Source: Bacteroides propionicifaciens DSM 19291 = JCM 14649 (GTDB taxonomy: Bacteria > Bacteroidota > Bacteroidia > Bacteroidales > Bacteroidaceae). Taken from it: a DNA stretch of 64,000 bases. A program made the translations under genes and the position numbers. Under the pieces are notes generated by a model. It saw only the letters and a program-made list of their open reading frames with translations, made no database searches and had not been told where the DNA came from. Positions 29,099 to 38,206 of this stretch are shown here, piece after piece (the stretch's first letter is position 1; every line of letters begins with the position of its first letter). The stretch covers positions 1-64,000 of the forward strand of contig NZ_AQWS01000010.1 in assembly GCF_000375405.1 (NCBI RefSeq), in the 5' to 3' direction.

Positions 29099-31873
29099 AT
29101 GACCAAACAAAATAATATATCAATAAAAGGTGCTCGCGTCAACAATTTAAAAAGCATTGACATTGAGATTCCTAGAAATAAATTGGTAGTAATTACTGGC
29201 CTATCGGGCTCAGGGAAATCTTCACTTGCTTTTGATACACTTTATGCGGAAGGTCAACGCAGATATGTTGAAAGTCTTTCAAGCTATGCTCGCCAATTTT
29301 TGGGCAGAATGAGCAAGCCCGAATGTGATTTTATAAAGGGTATTCCTCCAGCCATTGCAATTGAGCAAAAAGTAATCAGCCGAAATCCTCGATCGACCGT
29401 AGGAACATCTACAGAGATTTACGAATACTTACGCCTACTCTATGCAAGAGTCGGAAGAACTTTCAGTCCCATCAGCGGACAGGAGGTAAAAAAGCATAGC
29501 ATGAACGACATCGTTAAAGAAATGTTGTCGTATGCTGAAGGGACACGCTTTACAGTACTTACCCCCTTTAGAGTACCCGAAGATAGAACCTTAGAGCAAC
29601 AACTTGAAATGGATCTCAAGCAAGGCTTTAATCGTATTGAGGTCAATGGTGAGATTATTCGTATTGATGACTACACGCCCAAGGCTAAAGATCAGATTTA
29701 TCTGCTCATCGACCGTATAAAAGTGGAGGATTCTAAAGATGTTATTAGTAGACTAACCGATTCGGTAGAAACTGCGATGTATGAAGGCGGTGGAACCTGT
29801 ATGCTTCGTTTTTATCCTAAAGCAGAAGAGTCGGAGCTTATTGAATTTAGCAATAAATTCGAAGCTGACGGAATAGTATTTGAAGAGCCAACCGATCAGA
29901 TGTTCTCTTTCAACTCTCCGATTGGTGCTTGCCCTGAATGCGAAGGATTCGGAAAAGTAATGGGAATTGATGAACACCTAGTTATCCCAAACCGATCTTT
30001 ATCTGTGTACGAAAATGCGGTGTTCTGTTGGAGAGGCGAAAAGATGAGTGCATGGAAAGACAAGCTTATAACCAATGCGGATAAGTTTGGATTCCCTATT
30101 TTCACTTCGTACTACGACCTTTCAGAAGAACAAAAGCAAATCTTATGGGAGGGCAATCAATATTTTGAGGGAATCAATGATTTCTTCAAAATGCTCAAAG
30201 AGAATCAGTACAAAAAGCAATATCGCATCATGCTTGCTAGATACCGAGGAAAAACAACTTGCCCCATGTGCAAGGGAACTCGTTTGAAACCCGAAGCTAG
30301 CTACGTAAAAGTTGGAGGATGTGGGATAACTGAGTTGGTAAATAAACCCATTAGAGAACTTCAAGAGTTCTTTGATCAACTGGTACTCAATGCTCACGAA
30401 CAACAGATTGCTAAACGTGTTTTGTTGGAGATAAATAGCCGAATCCGTTTTCTTATGGATGTTGGTCTTAGCTACCTAACGCTCAACCGACTCAGTAACA
30501 GCTTATCCGGTGGAGAAAGTCAACGTATTAACTTGGCAACCTCACTAGGTAGTAGCTTAGTGGGGAGCTTATATATCCTTGATGAGCCAAGCATTGGTTT
30601 GCACAGTAGAGATACAGACAAATTAATCCACGTCCTAAAACAACTACGAGATTTGGGTAACACCGTAATCGTGGTTGAGCACGACGAAGATATTATTCGC
30701 CAAGCCGACTATATCATAGACATAGGCCCTAATGCAGGACGACTTGGAGGTGAAGTAGTTTATCAGGGCGACATGAACGACTTGCAAGCAGGCAGTAATA
30801 GTCATACTGTGCGATACCTACTTGGAGAAGAAAGAATAGAGGTCCCTACCCTACGCAGACCCTGGAACAATTATATAGAAGTCATCGGAGCTAGAGAAAA
30901 CAACCTCAAAAACATCAATGTGAAGTTCCCACTCAATATTATGACCGTAGTAACGGGAGTATCGGGTTCGGGAAAGAGTACACTAGTACAAAACATATTC
31001 TATCGTGCGCTCAAAAGAGAACTCGATGAAATAACAGAACGCCCAGGCGAATTCACCGAACTAACTGGGGACATTAAGTTGCTCAACAATATTGAGTTTG
31101 TAGACCAAAACCCTATTGGCCGCTCCTCACGATCAAATGCAGCTACCTACCTCAAAGCCTACGACGAAATTCGTAAACTGTGGGCCAATCAACCTTTGGC
31201 TAAACAGATGGGCTACAAACCAGGCTTCTTTAGCTTTAACAGCGAAGGAGGACGTTGCGAAGAGTGTAAGGGTGACGGAACAATTACCGTTGAGATGCAA
31301 TTTATGGCCGACTTGGTACTTGAATGCGAATCTTGTCACGGCAAACGATTCAAGCAAGAAACCCTAGAGGTACTATTTCATGGGATTAACATCTACGATG
31401 TTCTTCAAATGACTGTAAACGAAGCTATAGAGTTTTTTGAGCAGCATAAAGAGACCAAAATAGTAAAGAGACTAAAACCACTACAAGATGTAGGACTTGG
31501 TTATATCAAGCTAGGACAGTCTTCGTCAACACTCTCTGGTGGAGAAAATCAGCGTGTTAAGCTAGCCTTCTATTTGGCGCAAGAAAAAGCCAACCCAACC
31601 CTATTTATATTCGATGAGCCCACAACAGGACTTCACTTTCATGACATCAAAAAATTGCTTGAAGCGTTCGATGCTCTAATTCAAAGAGGACATACGGTGC
31701 TAATTATTGAGCACAATATGGATGTAATTAAATGTGCAGATTATATCATCGACTTAGGCCCTGATGGAGGAGATAAAGGCGGATATTTAGTAGCTACAGG
31801 AACTCCCGAAGAAATTATTAAACACAAGGATAGCTATACAGGACAATTCTTAAAAGATAAACTAGAAGAGTAA
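29099..31873 (+). CDS. uvrA: Excinuclease ABC subunit A
   Basis: The damage-scanning ATPase of nucleotide excision repair. At 924 residues it has two ABC modules with Walker [10 protein letters not shown] and GVSGSGKST, signatures LSGGESQRI and LSGGENQRV, and zinc-binding CxxC pairs ([34 protein letters not shown]). Length fits UvrA. Start ATG 29099, because the in-frame TTG ten codons earlier lies in the -7 box. A multi-arm repeat and a terminator follow the stop. Confidence 0.97.
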   Translation: MTKQNNISIKGARVNNLKSIDIEIPRNKLVVITGLSGSGKSSLAFDTLYAEGQRRYVESLSSYARQFLGRMSKPECDFIKGIPPAIAIEQKVISRNPRSTVGTSTEIYEYLRLLYARVGRTFSPISGQEVKKHSMNDIVKEMLSYAEGTRFTVLTPFRVPEDRTLEQQLEMDLKQGFNRIEVNGEIIRIDDYTPKAKDQIYLLIDRIKVEDSKDVISRLTDSVETAMYEGGGTCMLRFYPKAEESELIEFSNKFEADGIVFEEPTDQMFSFNSPIGACPECEGFGKVMGIDEHLVIPNRSLSVYENAVFCWRGEKMSAWKDKLITNADKFGFPIFTSYYDLSEEQKQILWEGNQYFEGINDFFKMLKENQYKKQYRIMLARYRGKTTCPMCKGTRLKPEASYVKVGGCGITELVNKPIRELQEFFDQLVLNAHEQQIAKRVLLEINSRIRFLMDVGLSYLTLNRLSNSLSGGESQRINLATSLGSSLVGSLYILDEPSIGLHSRDTDKLIHVLKQLRDLGNTVIVVEHDEDIIRQADYIIDIGPNAGRLGGEVVYQGDMNDLQAGSNSHTVRYLLGEERIEVPTLRRPWNNYIEVIGARENNLKNINVKFPLNIMTVVTGVSGSGKSTLVQNIFYRALKRELDEITERPGEFTELTGDIKLLNNIEFVDQNPIGRSSRSNAATYLKAYDEIRKLWANQPLAKQMGYKPGFFSFNSEGGRCEECKGDGTITVEMQFMADLVLECESCHGKRFKQETLEVLFHGINIYDVLQMTVNEAIEFFEQHKETKIVKRLKPLQDVGLGYIKLGQSSSTLSGGENQRVKLAFYLAQEKANPTLFIFDEPTTGLHFHDIKKLLEAFDALIQRGHTVLIIEHNMDVIKCADYIIDLGPDGGDKGGYLVATGTPEEIIKHKDSYTGQFLKDKLEE

Positions 31874-31885
31874 TTCGCTACTCTC

Positions 31886-31946
31886 AAACCAAAGGTTGGT
31901 TTATACCAAACGACTTACTCGGTAGGTCAAAATGACCCTTTGGTTT
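31886..31946. repeat. Multi-arm intergenic element, copy 2
   Basis: A perfect 10-pair closing stem (31886-31895 with 31937-31946) encloses hairpins TTGGT-ttat-ACCAA (31896-31909), CGA-cttac-TCG (31911-31921) and GGTCA-aaa-TGACC (31925-31937), a cloverleaf-like plan. The string ACTCGGTAGGTCAAAATGAC resembles ACTAGGTCGGTCAAAGTGAC after the TonB receptor, and CGACTTACTCG is the reverse of the GAGTAAGTC word in the other copies. It starts 12 bases after the uvrA stop. It is not a recognisable tRNA. Confidence 0.45.
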
Positions 31947-31977
31947 TAATAAGTTTTTATGGAAATATTAGATACAG

Positions 31978-32010
31978 AAAAGGTGAGCTCAGATTTTGGA
32001 CTCACCTTTT
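31978..32010. terminator. Terminator between uvrA and the phosphoesterase gene
   Basis: AAAAGGTGAG (31978-31987) pairs with CTCACCTTTT (32001-32010), 13-base loop, usable by both converging genes. Confidence 0.75.
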
Positions 32011-32041
32011 ACTATATATTTAAAAACAGTTTAGCATACAC

Positions 32042-33466
32042 TTAGTTATTTCTCAGGGGAATATCCAGATTATTATCACTTGGCCACACATCGTAAGTCA
32101 TATCGTCAACAAGTGGATAGAGTGAAGTTAAGCCTAGTCTATTAAAAATATCTTTAACATAATCCATTGTCTTTATTTTCAAACCTGTTGAGCTGTCTAT
32201 ATTTTGAGTTTTAACTCCTTCTTCATCACCAGCAGCCAGATTAGTATAAATTTCAGTAATAAGTGGCTGCAACAAGGGTCTATTTATATCTCGAATAAAC
32301 TTGACTACACTCACTATAGCATTCCTTAATTGGCTACTGTTATTACTGCCCTCAAGGATAGAATCAATCGAATCGAAAATACTCAAATACACATCATCAT
32401 AAGCATACGCTCTTAACTCTTTATTAGCAGTAGTTTTGCTGTTTAACAAAATATCATGACTACGAATGCTGAATTTATCGTCCGTAAGGGTCACTGTCCT
32501 ATAAGGGCAAGGATAAGTTATAGATGAGCCTGTCTGAATATCATAGATTTCGTTATTCTGAATGGTTCGCATCGAAACATCTTGTGCGTGAGCATGCCCA
32601 GTAAAGACAAATTGCAACCCAGCTCTAGCGAAAGCCTCAGTAATATTCATATTATCGTCTACAAGATAGTCTTTAGCCAGAACAGCTTGGTGCTTGAAGT
32701 GATCAATAATGCCGTGATGCATCATAGCTATCATCTTCTTTCCTTTGGATTTACCCTCTTTTATTTTTCTTAAAACCCAATCGAGAGTCTCTTTGTCGAG
32801 TGCGCCACCCGTACGTGGAAACTTCTCAGCAATATTATTTTCATAAATATTGGAGTCAATGCTGATAAGCCACAAACCATCTACAGGTTCAGCTACATAG
32901 CTAAGCCTAGGTCCAGCCTCAACTTGCTCAGACTCATCGTATCCAAAGTCTTTATAGACAACCTTAAACTCGTCAGGATTGACATGTGCTACAGCTCTAC
33001 GTTTATTTCCATCAAATTCGAATGCATGCGGATTGTTCAAATCGTGATTACCAGGAATCACAAAAACAGGTACTCCAGCATCTTCAACAAGCTTTAGTTT
33101 CTTTGCAAAATTAACATGACTAATCATTTCACCATCTTTGGTCAAGTCACCAGGTATCATCAAGAACTGTGGATTTTGAGCAATAATTTGTTCAAACATA
33201 TTATCAAGAATTTCACCACTCTCCAACAATAGCTTTCGGTCAAACCTTAATAGGTCTTTAAAAGCTGATCCATTTTTAATCAGTAGTGATTGATCAAAGT
33301 AATGTGTGTCGGAAGCCACTGCTATTTTATAGTTACCAACTAATTCTTGGTTATCATCGTCATCAGTTTGTTCCTTTACAACAGCATTATCATCATCGTT
33401 ACACCCCGATAATACAAAGGCACTAAGACATAGTACTGTAAACATTTTTAGTAATTTCGTCATCAT
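32042..33466 (-). CDS. Metallophosphoesterase lipoprotein
   Basis: A 474-residue calcineurin-like phosphoesterase. A lipoprotein signal (LSGC, C22) and an Asp/Asn-rich linker (about 23-43) put it at the cell envelope. Metal-binding motifs are all present: SDTHY (about 54), GDLTKDGE (about 105), GNHDLNNP (about 140), MMHHG (about 250) and GHAHAQD (about 293). A C-terminal helical region of about 140 residues has no function I recognise. The substrate is unknown. Start ATG 33466 or the adjacent 33463. The gene stands alone between terminators. Confidence 0.85.
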   Translation of the reverse strand: MMTKLLKMFTVLCLSAFVLSGCNDDDNAVVKEQTDDDDNQELVGNYKIAVASDTHYFDQSLLIKNGSAFKDLLRFDRKLLLESGEILDNMFEQIIAQNPQFLMIPGDLTKDGEMISHVNFAKKLKLVEDAGVPVFVIPGNHDLNNPHAFEFDGNKRRAVAHVNPDEFKVVYKDFGYDESEQVEAGPRLSYVAEPVDGLWLISIDSNIYENNIAEKFPRTGGALDKETLDWVLRKIKEGKSKGKKMIAMMHHGIIDHFKHQAVLAKDYLVDDNMNITEAFARAGLQFVFTGHAHAQDVSMRTIQNNEIYDIQTGSSITYPCPYRTVTLTDDKFSIRSHDILLNSKTTANKELRAYAYDDVYLSIFDSIDSILEGSNNSSQLRNAIVSVVKFIRDINRPLLQPLITEIYTNLAAGDEEGVKTQNIDSSTGLKIKTMDYVKDIFNRLGLTSLYPLVDDMTYDVWPSDNNLDIPLRNN

Positions 33467-33671
33467 CCTATTTCAATTATTTATGTTATTAATACCTCAT
33501 TACAAAATAGTTATAAAATAACTACAAGTAAAAGAGAGCCGCTAACTTATATATTATAGCCATAGATTATAGCTTTTAAGAGCATGAAAAACACTAAATC
33601 AGGGGTAATACTTAATATATGTATCAGATTTGTGACAAATGTAAAGTTATATGAAGAACCAAGTGTTATAA

Positions 33672-33716
33672 AATAGAAAAGAGGATGTGCCAATTTGACA
33701 CATCCTCTTTTCTATT
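33672..33716 (-). terminator. Terminator downstream of tRNA-Arg
   Basis: A perfect 18-pair stem (33672-33689 with 33699-33716) with a 9-base loop. It lies 78 bases past the tRNA 3' end on the minus strand. The A/T-rich outer pairs allow function in either direction. Confidence 0.8.
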
Positions 33717-33794
33717 AAAAATGTACTCTAAATCCAGATAATGTGTTCAAAATGGGTTTATGTACTATAAACCATTTATTATCAAGATTAGATG

Positions 33795-33868
33795 TGACCC
33801 AAATGGGATTCAAACCCATGACCTTCAGAACCGGAATCTGATGCTCTATTCAGCTAAGCTATTGGGCC
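33795..33868 (-). tRNA. tRNA-Arg (anticodon CCG)
   Basis: The minus strand folds as a 74-base tRNA: acceptor GGCCCAA with TTGGGTC, discriminator A, T-loop TTTGAAT, anticodon loop TTCCGGT carrying CCG. No CCA is encoded. Confidence 0.95.
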
Positions 33869-34036
33869 AGTTGCAATACAAAAGTAAAGAAATAAAACAG
33901 ATCATCCTAGTGTTTTTATATCATAATTATTACAGTTTTCACTATCTTTTAGAAACCTACAGCACATAACAGGTTTCATTTAGTCATAAATAGAAAGATT
34001 CAATATACATATGGTTTTATAACAAGTAGAAATTAG

Positions 34037-34044
34037 TATCTTTG
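34037..34044 (+). promoter_or_regulatory. -7 box of asnA-ung
   Basis: TATCTTTG matches the consensus exactly, 21 bases before ATG 34066. A T-rich stretch at 34016-34019 stands in the -33 position. Confidence 0.6.
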
Positions 34045-34065
34045 TAACACAAAAAGAGACTTAAT

Positions 34066-35103
34066 ATGAGCTATTTAATAAAACCCGATAACTATAAACC
34101 GATACTAGATCTTAAGCAGACAGAGCTAGGGATTAAACAAATAAAAGATTTCTTTCAAATCAATTTGTCGTCAGAGTTAAGATTAAGGAGAGTTACTGCT
34201 CCTTTATTTGTTCTTAAAGGTCTAGGTATAAATGACGACCTCAATGGTATAGAACGTCCTGTATCTTTCCCAATTAAAGACTTGGGTGATGTAAAAGCTG
34301 AGGTGGTTCAGTCGCTCGCCAAATGGAAGAGAATTACCTTAGCGGAATACAATATAGACCCAGGTTATGGAATCTATACCGACATGAATGCTATTCGTTC
34401 TGACGAAGAGTTGGGCAATTTACACTCGCTCTATGTTGACCAATGGGATTGGGAAAGAGTTATAATTGAGGAAGAGCGCAATGTTGACTTTCTAATTCAG
34501 GTTGTAAAGAAAATATACGCAGCCATGGTCAGAACTGAGTACATGGTTTACGAAAGTTACCCTCAAATAAAGCCGTATTTACCAGAAGAACTACACTTTA
34601 TTCACTCAGAAGAGTTACGTGCACTATATCCTGATTTAACTCCGAAAGAACGAGAAAATGCGATAAGTCATAAGTATGGAGCAGTATTTATCATCGGAAT
34701 TGGTGGTCTACTCAGTGATGGAACAAAGCATGACGGAAGAGCACCCGACTACGACGACTACTCTACCATTGGACTCAATAATTTACCTGGATTGAATGGA
34801 GATTTACTTCTCTGGGACAGAGTGCTGGGTAGAGCTGTTGAATTTTCATCTATGGGGATTCGTGTAAACAAAGAGGTTCTACTCAAACAACTCAAAGAGG
34901 CTGGTGCTGAAGATAAACTTGAACTCTATTTTCATAAAAGACTAATAGAGGGCTCTTTGCCTCTCTGTATAGGAGGTGGAATTGGTCAATCGAGACTCTG
35001 TATGTTCTACCTTCGTAAAGCACATATTGGAGAAATCCAAGCTAGCATATGGCCCAAAGAAATGCGCGACGATTGCAAACAACACAATATAAATCTCATT
35101 TAG
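34066..35103 (+). CDS. asnA: Aspartate-ammonia ligase (asparagine synthetase A)
   Basis: Makes asparagine from aspartate, ammonia and ATP via aspartyl-AMP. The 345 residues fit AsnA, a relative of class II aminoacyl-tRNA synthetases: LRLRRVTAPLFV, FPIKDLG, VDQWDWERVI, YGAVFIIGIGGLLSDG, HDGRAPDYDDY and GGGIGQSRLCM (motif 3-like, with Arg). ung follows after 20 bases and is probably cotranscribed. Confidence 0.96.
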   Translation: MSYLIKPDNYKPILDLKQTELGIKQIKDFFQINLSSELRLRRVTAPLFVLKGLGINDDLNGIERPVSFPIKDLGDVKAEVVQSLAKWKRITLAEYNIDPGYGIYTDMNAIRSDEELGNLHSLYVDQWDWERVIIEEERNVDFLIQVVKKIYAAMVRTEYMVYESYPQIKPYLPEELHFIHSEELRALYPDLTPKERENAISHKYGAVFIIGIGGLLSDGTKHDGRAPDYDDYSTIGLNNLPGLNGDLLLWDRVLGRAVEFSSMGIRVNKEVLLKQLKEAGAEDKLELYFHKRLIEGSLPLCIGGGIGQSRLCMFYLRKAHIGEIQASIWPKEMRDDCKQHNINLI

Positions 35104-35123
35104 ATAAAAGACTTAAGTTAGAT

Positions 35124-35792
35124 ATGGAAGTAAAAATTGAAGATGGTTGGAAAAAAGCACTTAGCCCTGAATTTTCAAAGCCCTATTTCAGCATGCTCAC
35201 AGACTTTGTTAAGAAGGAATATCTCAATAATGGTCCGATATATCCTCCCGCTTCACAAATATTCAACGCCTTTGATCTCTGTCCTTTCGATAAAACTAAG
35301 GTTGTCATTATAGGTCAAGATCCGTACCATGGAGAGGGGCAAGCTAACGGGCTTTGCTTTTCTGTACACCCAGATATAGCGATTCCACCATCACTCAGAA
35401 ATATCTATAAAGAAATCGAAGGTGATTTAGGTACTAAGCCTCCAACTACTGGAGATTTGAGTCATTGGGCCGAGCAAGGTGTACTGATGCTCAATGCAAC
35501 ACTAACAGTACGAGCCCATCAAGCAGGATCACACCAAAATAGAGGTTGGGAAGACTTTACTGATGCTGCCATCGCAGCTTTGGCTCAAGAGAAAGACAAC
35601 TTGGTTTTTATCCTTTGGGGTGCCTATGCTCAACGTAAGGGTGAATTTATCAAACGTAGCAAGAAGCATTTGGTGCTGACATCTCCACATCCCTCACCCC
35701 TTGCTGCTCATAGAGGATTCTTTGGCAATCACCACTTCAGTAAGACCAACGAATATCTTATAAAGCATGGCAAGACTCCTATAGAATGGTGA
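35124..35792 (+). CDS. ung: Uracil-DNA glycosylase, family 1
   Basis: Removes uracil from DNA in base excision repair. The 222 residues include the catalytic GQDPYHGEGQANGLCFSV (water-activating Asp), LLMLNATLTVRAHQAGSH-type region and the DNA-intercalating loop HPSPLAAHRGFFG. ATG 35124 gives the normal family length; longer in-frame readings would overlap asnA and add an unrelated stretch. It is closed by a strong terminator. Confidence 0.96.
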   Translation: MEVKIEDGWKKALSPEFSKPYFSMLTDFVKKEYLNNGPIYPPASQIFNAFDLCPFDKTKVVIIGQDPYHGEGQANGLCFSVHPDIAIPPSLRNIYKEIEGDLGTKPPTTGDLSHWAEQGVLMLNATLTVRAHQAGSHQNRGWEDFTDAAIAALAQEKDNLVFILWGAYAQRKGEFIKRSKKHLVLTSPHPSPLAAHRGFFGNHHFSKTNEYLIKHGKTPIEW

Positions 35793-35815
35793 TTTAACGA
35801 TATTGTTTATCCACA

Positions 35816-35853
35816 AAAAAGAGCGTCAAACTGATTAGTTTGACGCTCTTTTT
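35816..35853. terminator. Bidirectional terminator ung / POT transporter
   Basis: A perfect 17-pair stem (35816-35832 with 35837-35853) with a GATT loop and A/T-run ends. Confidence 0.88.
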
Positions 35854-35874
35854 GATATATAATTTGTTTACAGC

Positions 35875-37404
35875 TTAGTTTGAAACTCTTTCAAGCCATT
35901 TAAGCATGAATAGCATTGTAAACATTGAGATTAAACATGCTACTACAAAGATTGACCATGTAGCCCAAATTGGAATACTGTTGTAGAAAATAACACCGAT
36001 AAATAGTAATTGATTTCCTAGGGCAGTAGCTCCTAACCAAGCACCTTGCATGATACCTTGTAAGTGAGGAGGTGCAACTTTAGAAACGAATGCAATACCC
36101 AATGGCGAGATAAATAACTCTGCAATAGTCAGAATCAAGTAAGTACCAATTAGTAATAGCGGAGTTACACGTTGAGCATCTGTTAAACCACCCATTGCAA
36201 GTCTTTCTGAATCAGAAGGTAAATCTAGTGATCCAACAGACATTACAGCAAATGCTAGTGCAGCAATACCCATACCAATGGCAATTTTCTTAGGAGTTGA
36301 CATCTCAAAGCCTTTAGCCTTCATCCAACCAAACAAACCGATAATCACGGGAGTAAGGAATACTACGAAGAAAGGATTAAATGTTTGGAATACCTCAGCA
36401 CCTTCTAAGGAGGTAAATCCTAAGTTAATCTTAATCAGTTGAGTATAATCATTCGCAAATAACGTTAGGGTTTGACCATTTTGGTGGAATGAGAACCAGA
36501 AGAAAATTACAACAGCAAATACAGCAAATAGAGCGTATAGACGTTGTTTAACCTCTTCTTTGTCCATTTCTGGAACTTTAACTACAGTCTCACCATCAGC
36601 CACAACAACCTTAACACCTGGGTCTGGTAGGTTTTTCTTATTAATAATAAATACCACTACAGAAATCAACATAGCTACAATCGCTAATCCAAATGAGAAG
36701 TGATAACCTGTAACAAAGACATTCAAGTAGTTATTAGCAAACTCAGTTAGATTGGCAGGATCACCACCAACAGTGCTAGCCAACTCGACAAAACGATCTT
36801 TGGCAATTGGAGTGATAGTACCGTCCAAAAACTGATTACATAGAGCAGGCAAATCCGAGTTAAAGGCATAACCGTTACTCTGAACCCACCAGTTTCTTAA
36901 TCCTACAGCCATCAATGGAGCAAACATAGCACCTACATTGATAAACATATAAAATATTTGGAAACCTGTCTCACGCTTACTTTCGTATTTTGGGTTATCA
37001 TAAAGCTGACCTACAACAGCTTGTAAGTTACCTTTAAACAAACCATTACCAAAAGCAATAGCAAATAGCCCGAAGATTGTAAAAGCAAGAACTGCAGAAT
37101 AATTGTCTACGGGGGTTTTGGTTGGATATGCAAGAACCACATAACCAGCAGTCATCAAAAGAAGACCTACTAAAATTGTTCCTTTATATTTCTTTGTTTT
37201 ATCAGCAATAAGACCCCCGACTAATGCGAGCAGGTAAATTAGAGCATAAAACACAGAGTAAATAATAGCGCCTGTTGAGCCTTCAAAAGCAAATTTAAAG
37301 TTTAAGAACAACAGAAGAATTGCCATCATGACATAGAAGCCAAAACGCTCTCCCATGTTGGCCAAGGCCGCGGCAAGTAATCCTTTAGGATGATTTTTGA
37401 ACAT
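35875..37404 (-). CDS. POT-family (proton-dependent oligopeptide) transporter
   Basis: A 509-residue inner-membrane MFS protein with about 14 hydrophobic segments. It starts HPKGLLAAALANMGERFGFY, the first-helix POT signature, but the usual ExxERF motif has Asn in place of the first Glu. Also present are FGNGLFKGNLQAVVGQLY (PTR2-like) and GFQIFYMFINVGAM. The family takes up di- and tripeptides with protons; the altered motif suggests a variant in proton coupling. The substrate cannot be read from the sequence. Confidence 0.88.
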   Translation of the reverse strand: MFKNHPKGLLAAALANMGERFGFYVMMAILLLFLNFKFAFEGSTGAIIYSVFYALIYLLALVGGLIADKTKKYKGTILVGLLLMTAGYVVLAYPTKTPVDNYSAVLAFTIFGLFAIAFGNGLFKGNLQAVVGQLYDNPKYESKRETGFQIFYMFINVGAMFAPLMAVGLRNWWVQSNGYAFNSDLPALCNQFLDGTITPIAKDRFVELASTVGGDPANLTEFANNYLNVFVTGYHFSFGLAIVAMLISVVVFIINKKNLPDPGVKVVVADGETVVKVPEMDKEEVKQRLYALFAVFAVVIFFWFSFHQNGQTLTLFANDYTQLIKINLGFTSLEGAEVFQTFNPFFVVFLTPVIIGLFGWMKAKGFEMSTPKKIAIGMGIAALAFAVMSVGSLDLPSDSERLAMGGLTDAQRVTPLLLIGTYLILTIAELFISPLGIAFVSKVAPPHLQGIMQGAWLGATALGNQLLFIGVIFYNSIPIWATWSIFVVACLISMFTMLFMLKWLERVSN

Positions 37405-37466
37405 AGATTTGTCTTTTTATAGATTAGTATTTGTTGTATCGTCTATCTTTTTGATGAAAATAACTG

Positions 37467-37474
37467 CAAATATA
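37467..37474 (-). promoter_or_regulatory. -7 box of the POT transporter gene
   Basis: TATATTTG on the minus strand matches TAnnTTTG, 62 bases before ATG 37404. The -33 position is weak. Confidence 0.5.
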
Positions 37475-37489
37475 CAGCTAAATATCTAT

Positions 37490-37969
37490 TTAGGTATTAA
37501 AAAGAGAGCAAACTTTCGCATTTGTTATCTTTATTAAATCCTTCGGAGCTATTTTAATCTGGAGCCCTCTTTTTCCTGCGCTAACAAAAACACAATCGAA
37601 TTTATAACAATGCTCATCAATATAGGTTGGAAATTGTTTTTTCATTCCTAGGGGTGAGCATGCTCCACGAATATATCCCGTTGTGGTTAACAAGTCTTTC
37701 ATTGGAATCATTTCGCATTTTTTATTGCCCGATATCTTAGCAGCCATTTTTAAGTCGACCTCTTCAATGCCAGGAATAATACATACAAATTCTTTTGTCT
37801 TATCGCCATGCAAGACTAAAGTCTTAAATATTTGATGCGGATCTTGACCTAAGCCTTCAGCAACATGCGTAGCACTCAGATCAGATTCATCTACTTCATA
37901 AGGAACAAGTTCATAAGCAATCTTCTCTTTGTCTAATAAACGTGCAATATTAGTTTTGTTAATTTTCAT
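37490..37969 (-). CDS. ybaK: YbaK/EbsC-type Cys-tRNA(Pro)/Cys-tRNA(Cys) deacylase
   Basis: A trans-editing enzyme of 159 residues that hydrolyses Cys-tRNA(Pro). It has VAEGLGQDPHQIFKTLVL, the catalytic Lys of IFKT, FVCIIPGIEEVDLK, and YIRGACSPLGMKKQFPTYID (GxxSPxG loop), all typical of YbaK. Standalone gene with its own upstream region. Confidence 0.92.
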   Translation of the reverse strand: MKINKTNIARLLDKEKIAYELVPYEVDESDLSATHVAEGLGQDPHQIFKTLVLHGDKTKEFVCIIPGIEEVDLKMAAKISGNKKCEMIPMKDLLTTTGYIRGACSPLGMKKQFPTYIDEHCYKFDCVFVSAGKRGLQIKIAPKDLIKITNAKVCSLFNT

Positions 37970-38008
37970 AAAATAAAAAGTTTGGAAGCGAGACTAGGAA
38001 GGTCTCTT

Positions 38009-38037
38009 TGGCTAATTTCAGCATTTTATGGCTAATT
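38009..38037. repeat. Direct repeat TGGCTAATT, possible operator
   Basis: The 9-base word TGGCTAATT occurs at 38009-38017 and 38029-38037, start-to-start 20 bases, about two DNA turns, in the divergent region between ybaK and the NCS2 permease gene. It could be a tandem regulator site; no regulator is adjacent. Confidence 0.3.
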
Positions 38038-38206
38038 ATAGCTATAAATAACATTTATTTTTAACCAAAACTAAGTTTATTGCTTGTTTACAGGCTATTA
38101 ATATATTTTACTCTTGGTAGTCAATAATTTTGTAGAATCATTCTGTTTCTCGTAAATTAGCAGTTCACGGATGTTGGTCAATAAAACATCTATAAACTAC
38201 TCTTAT

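Larger units (their letters stand above)
33467..34065. other. Intergenic region with terminator and tRNA-Arg
   Basis: About 600 bases. 33467-33671 is A/T-rich and includes a minus-strand TACATTTG at 33643-33636 that could be a distant promoter for the phosphoesterase (leader about 165 bases). Then come the hairpin at 33672-33716, tRNA-Arg at 33795-33868, and the asnA promoter near 34037. The stretches 33717-33794 and 33869-34030 show nothing I can support. Confidence 0.5.

Noticed and set aside
31886-31946. tRNA in the cloverleaf-like element after uvrA
   Set aside because: Arm lengths are wrong, no T-loop TTCGAAT, and no anticodon loop of seven bases.
33760-33969. Open frame across tRNA-Arg
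   Set aside because: It reads through the tRNA; the RNA gene explains the conservation.
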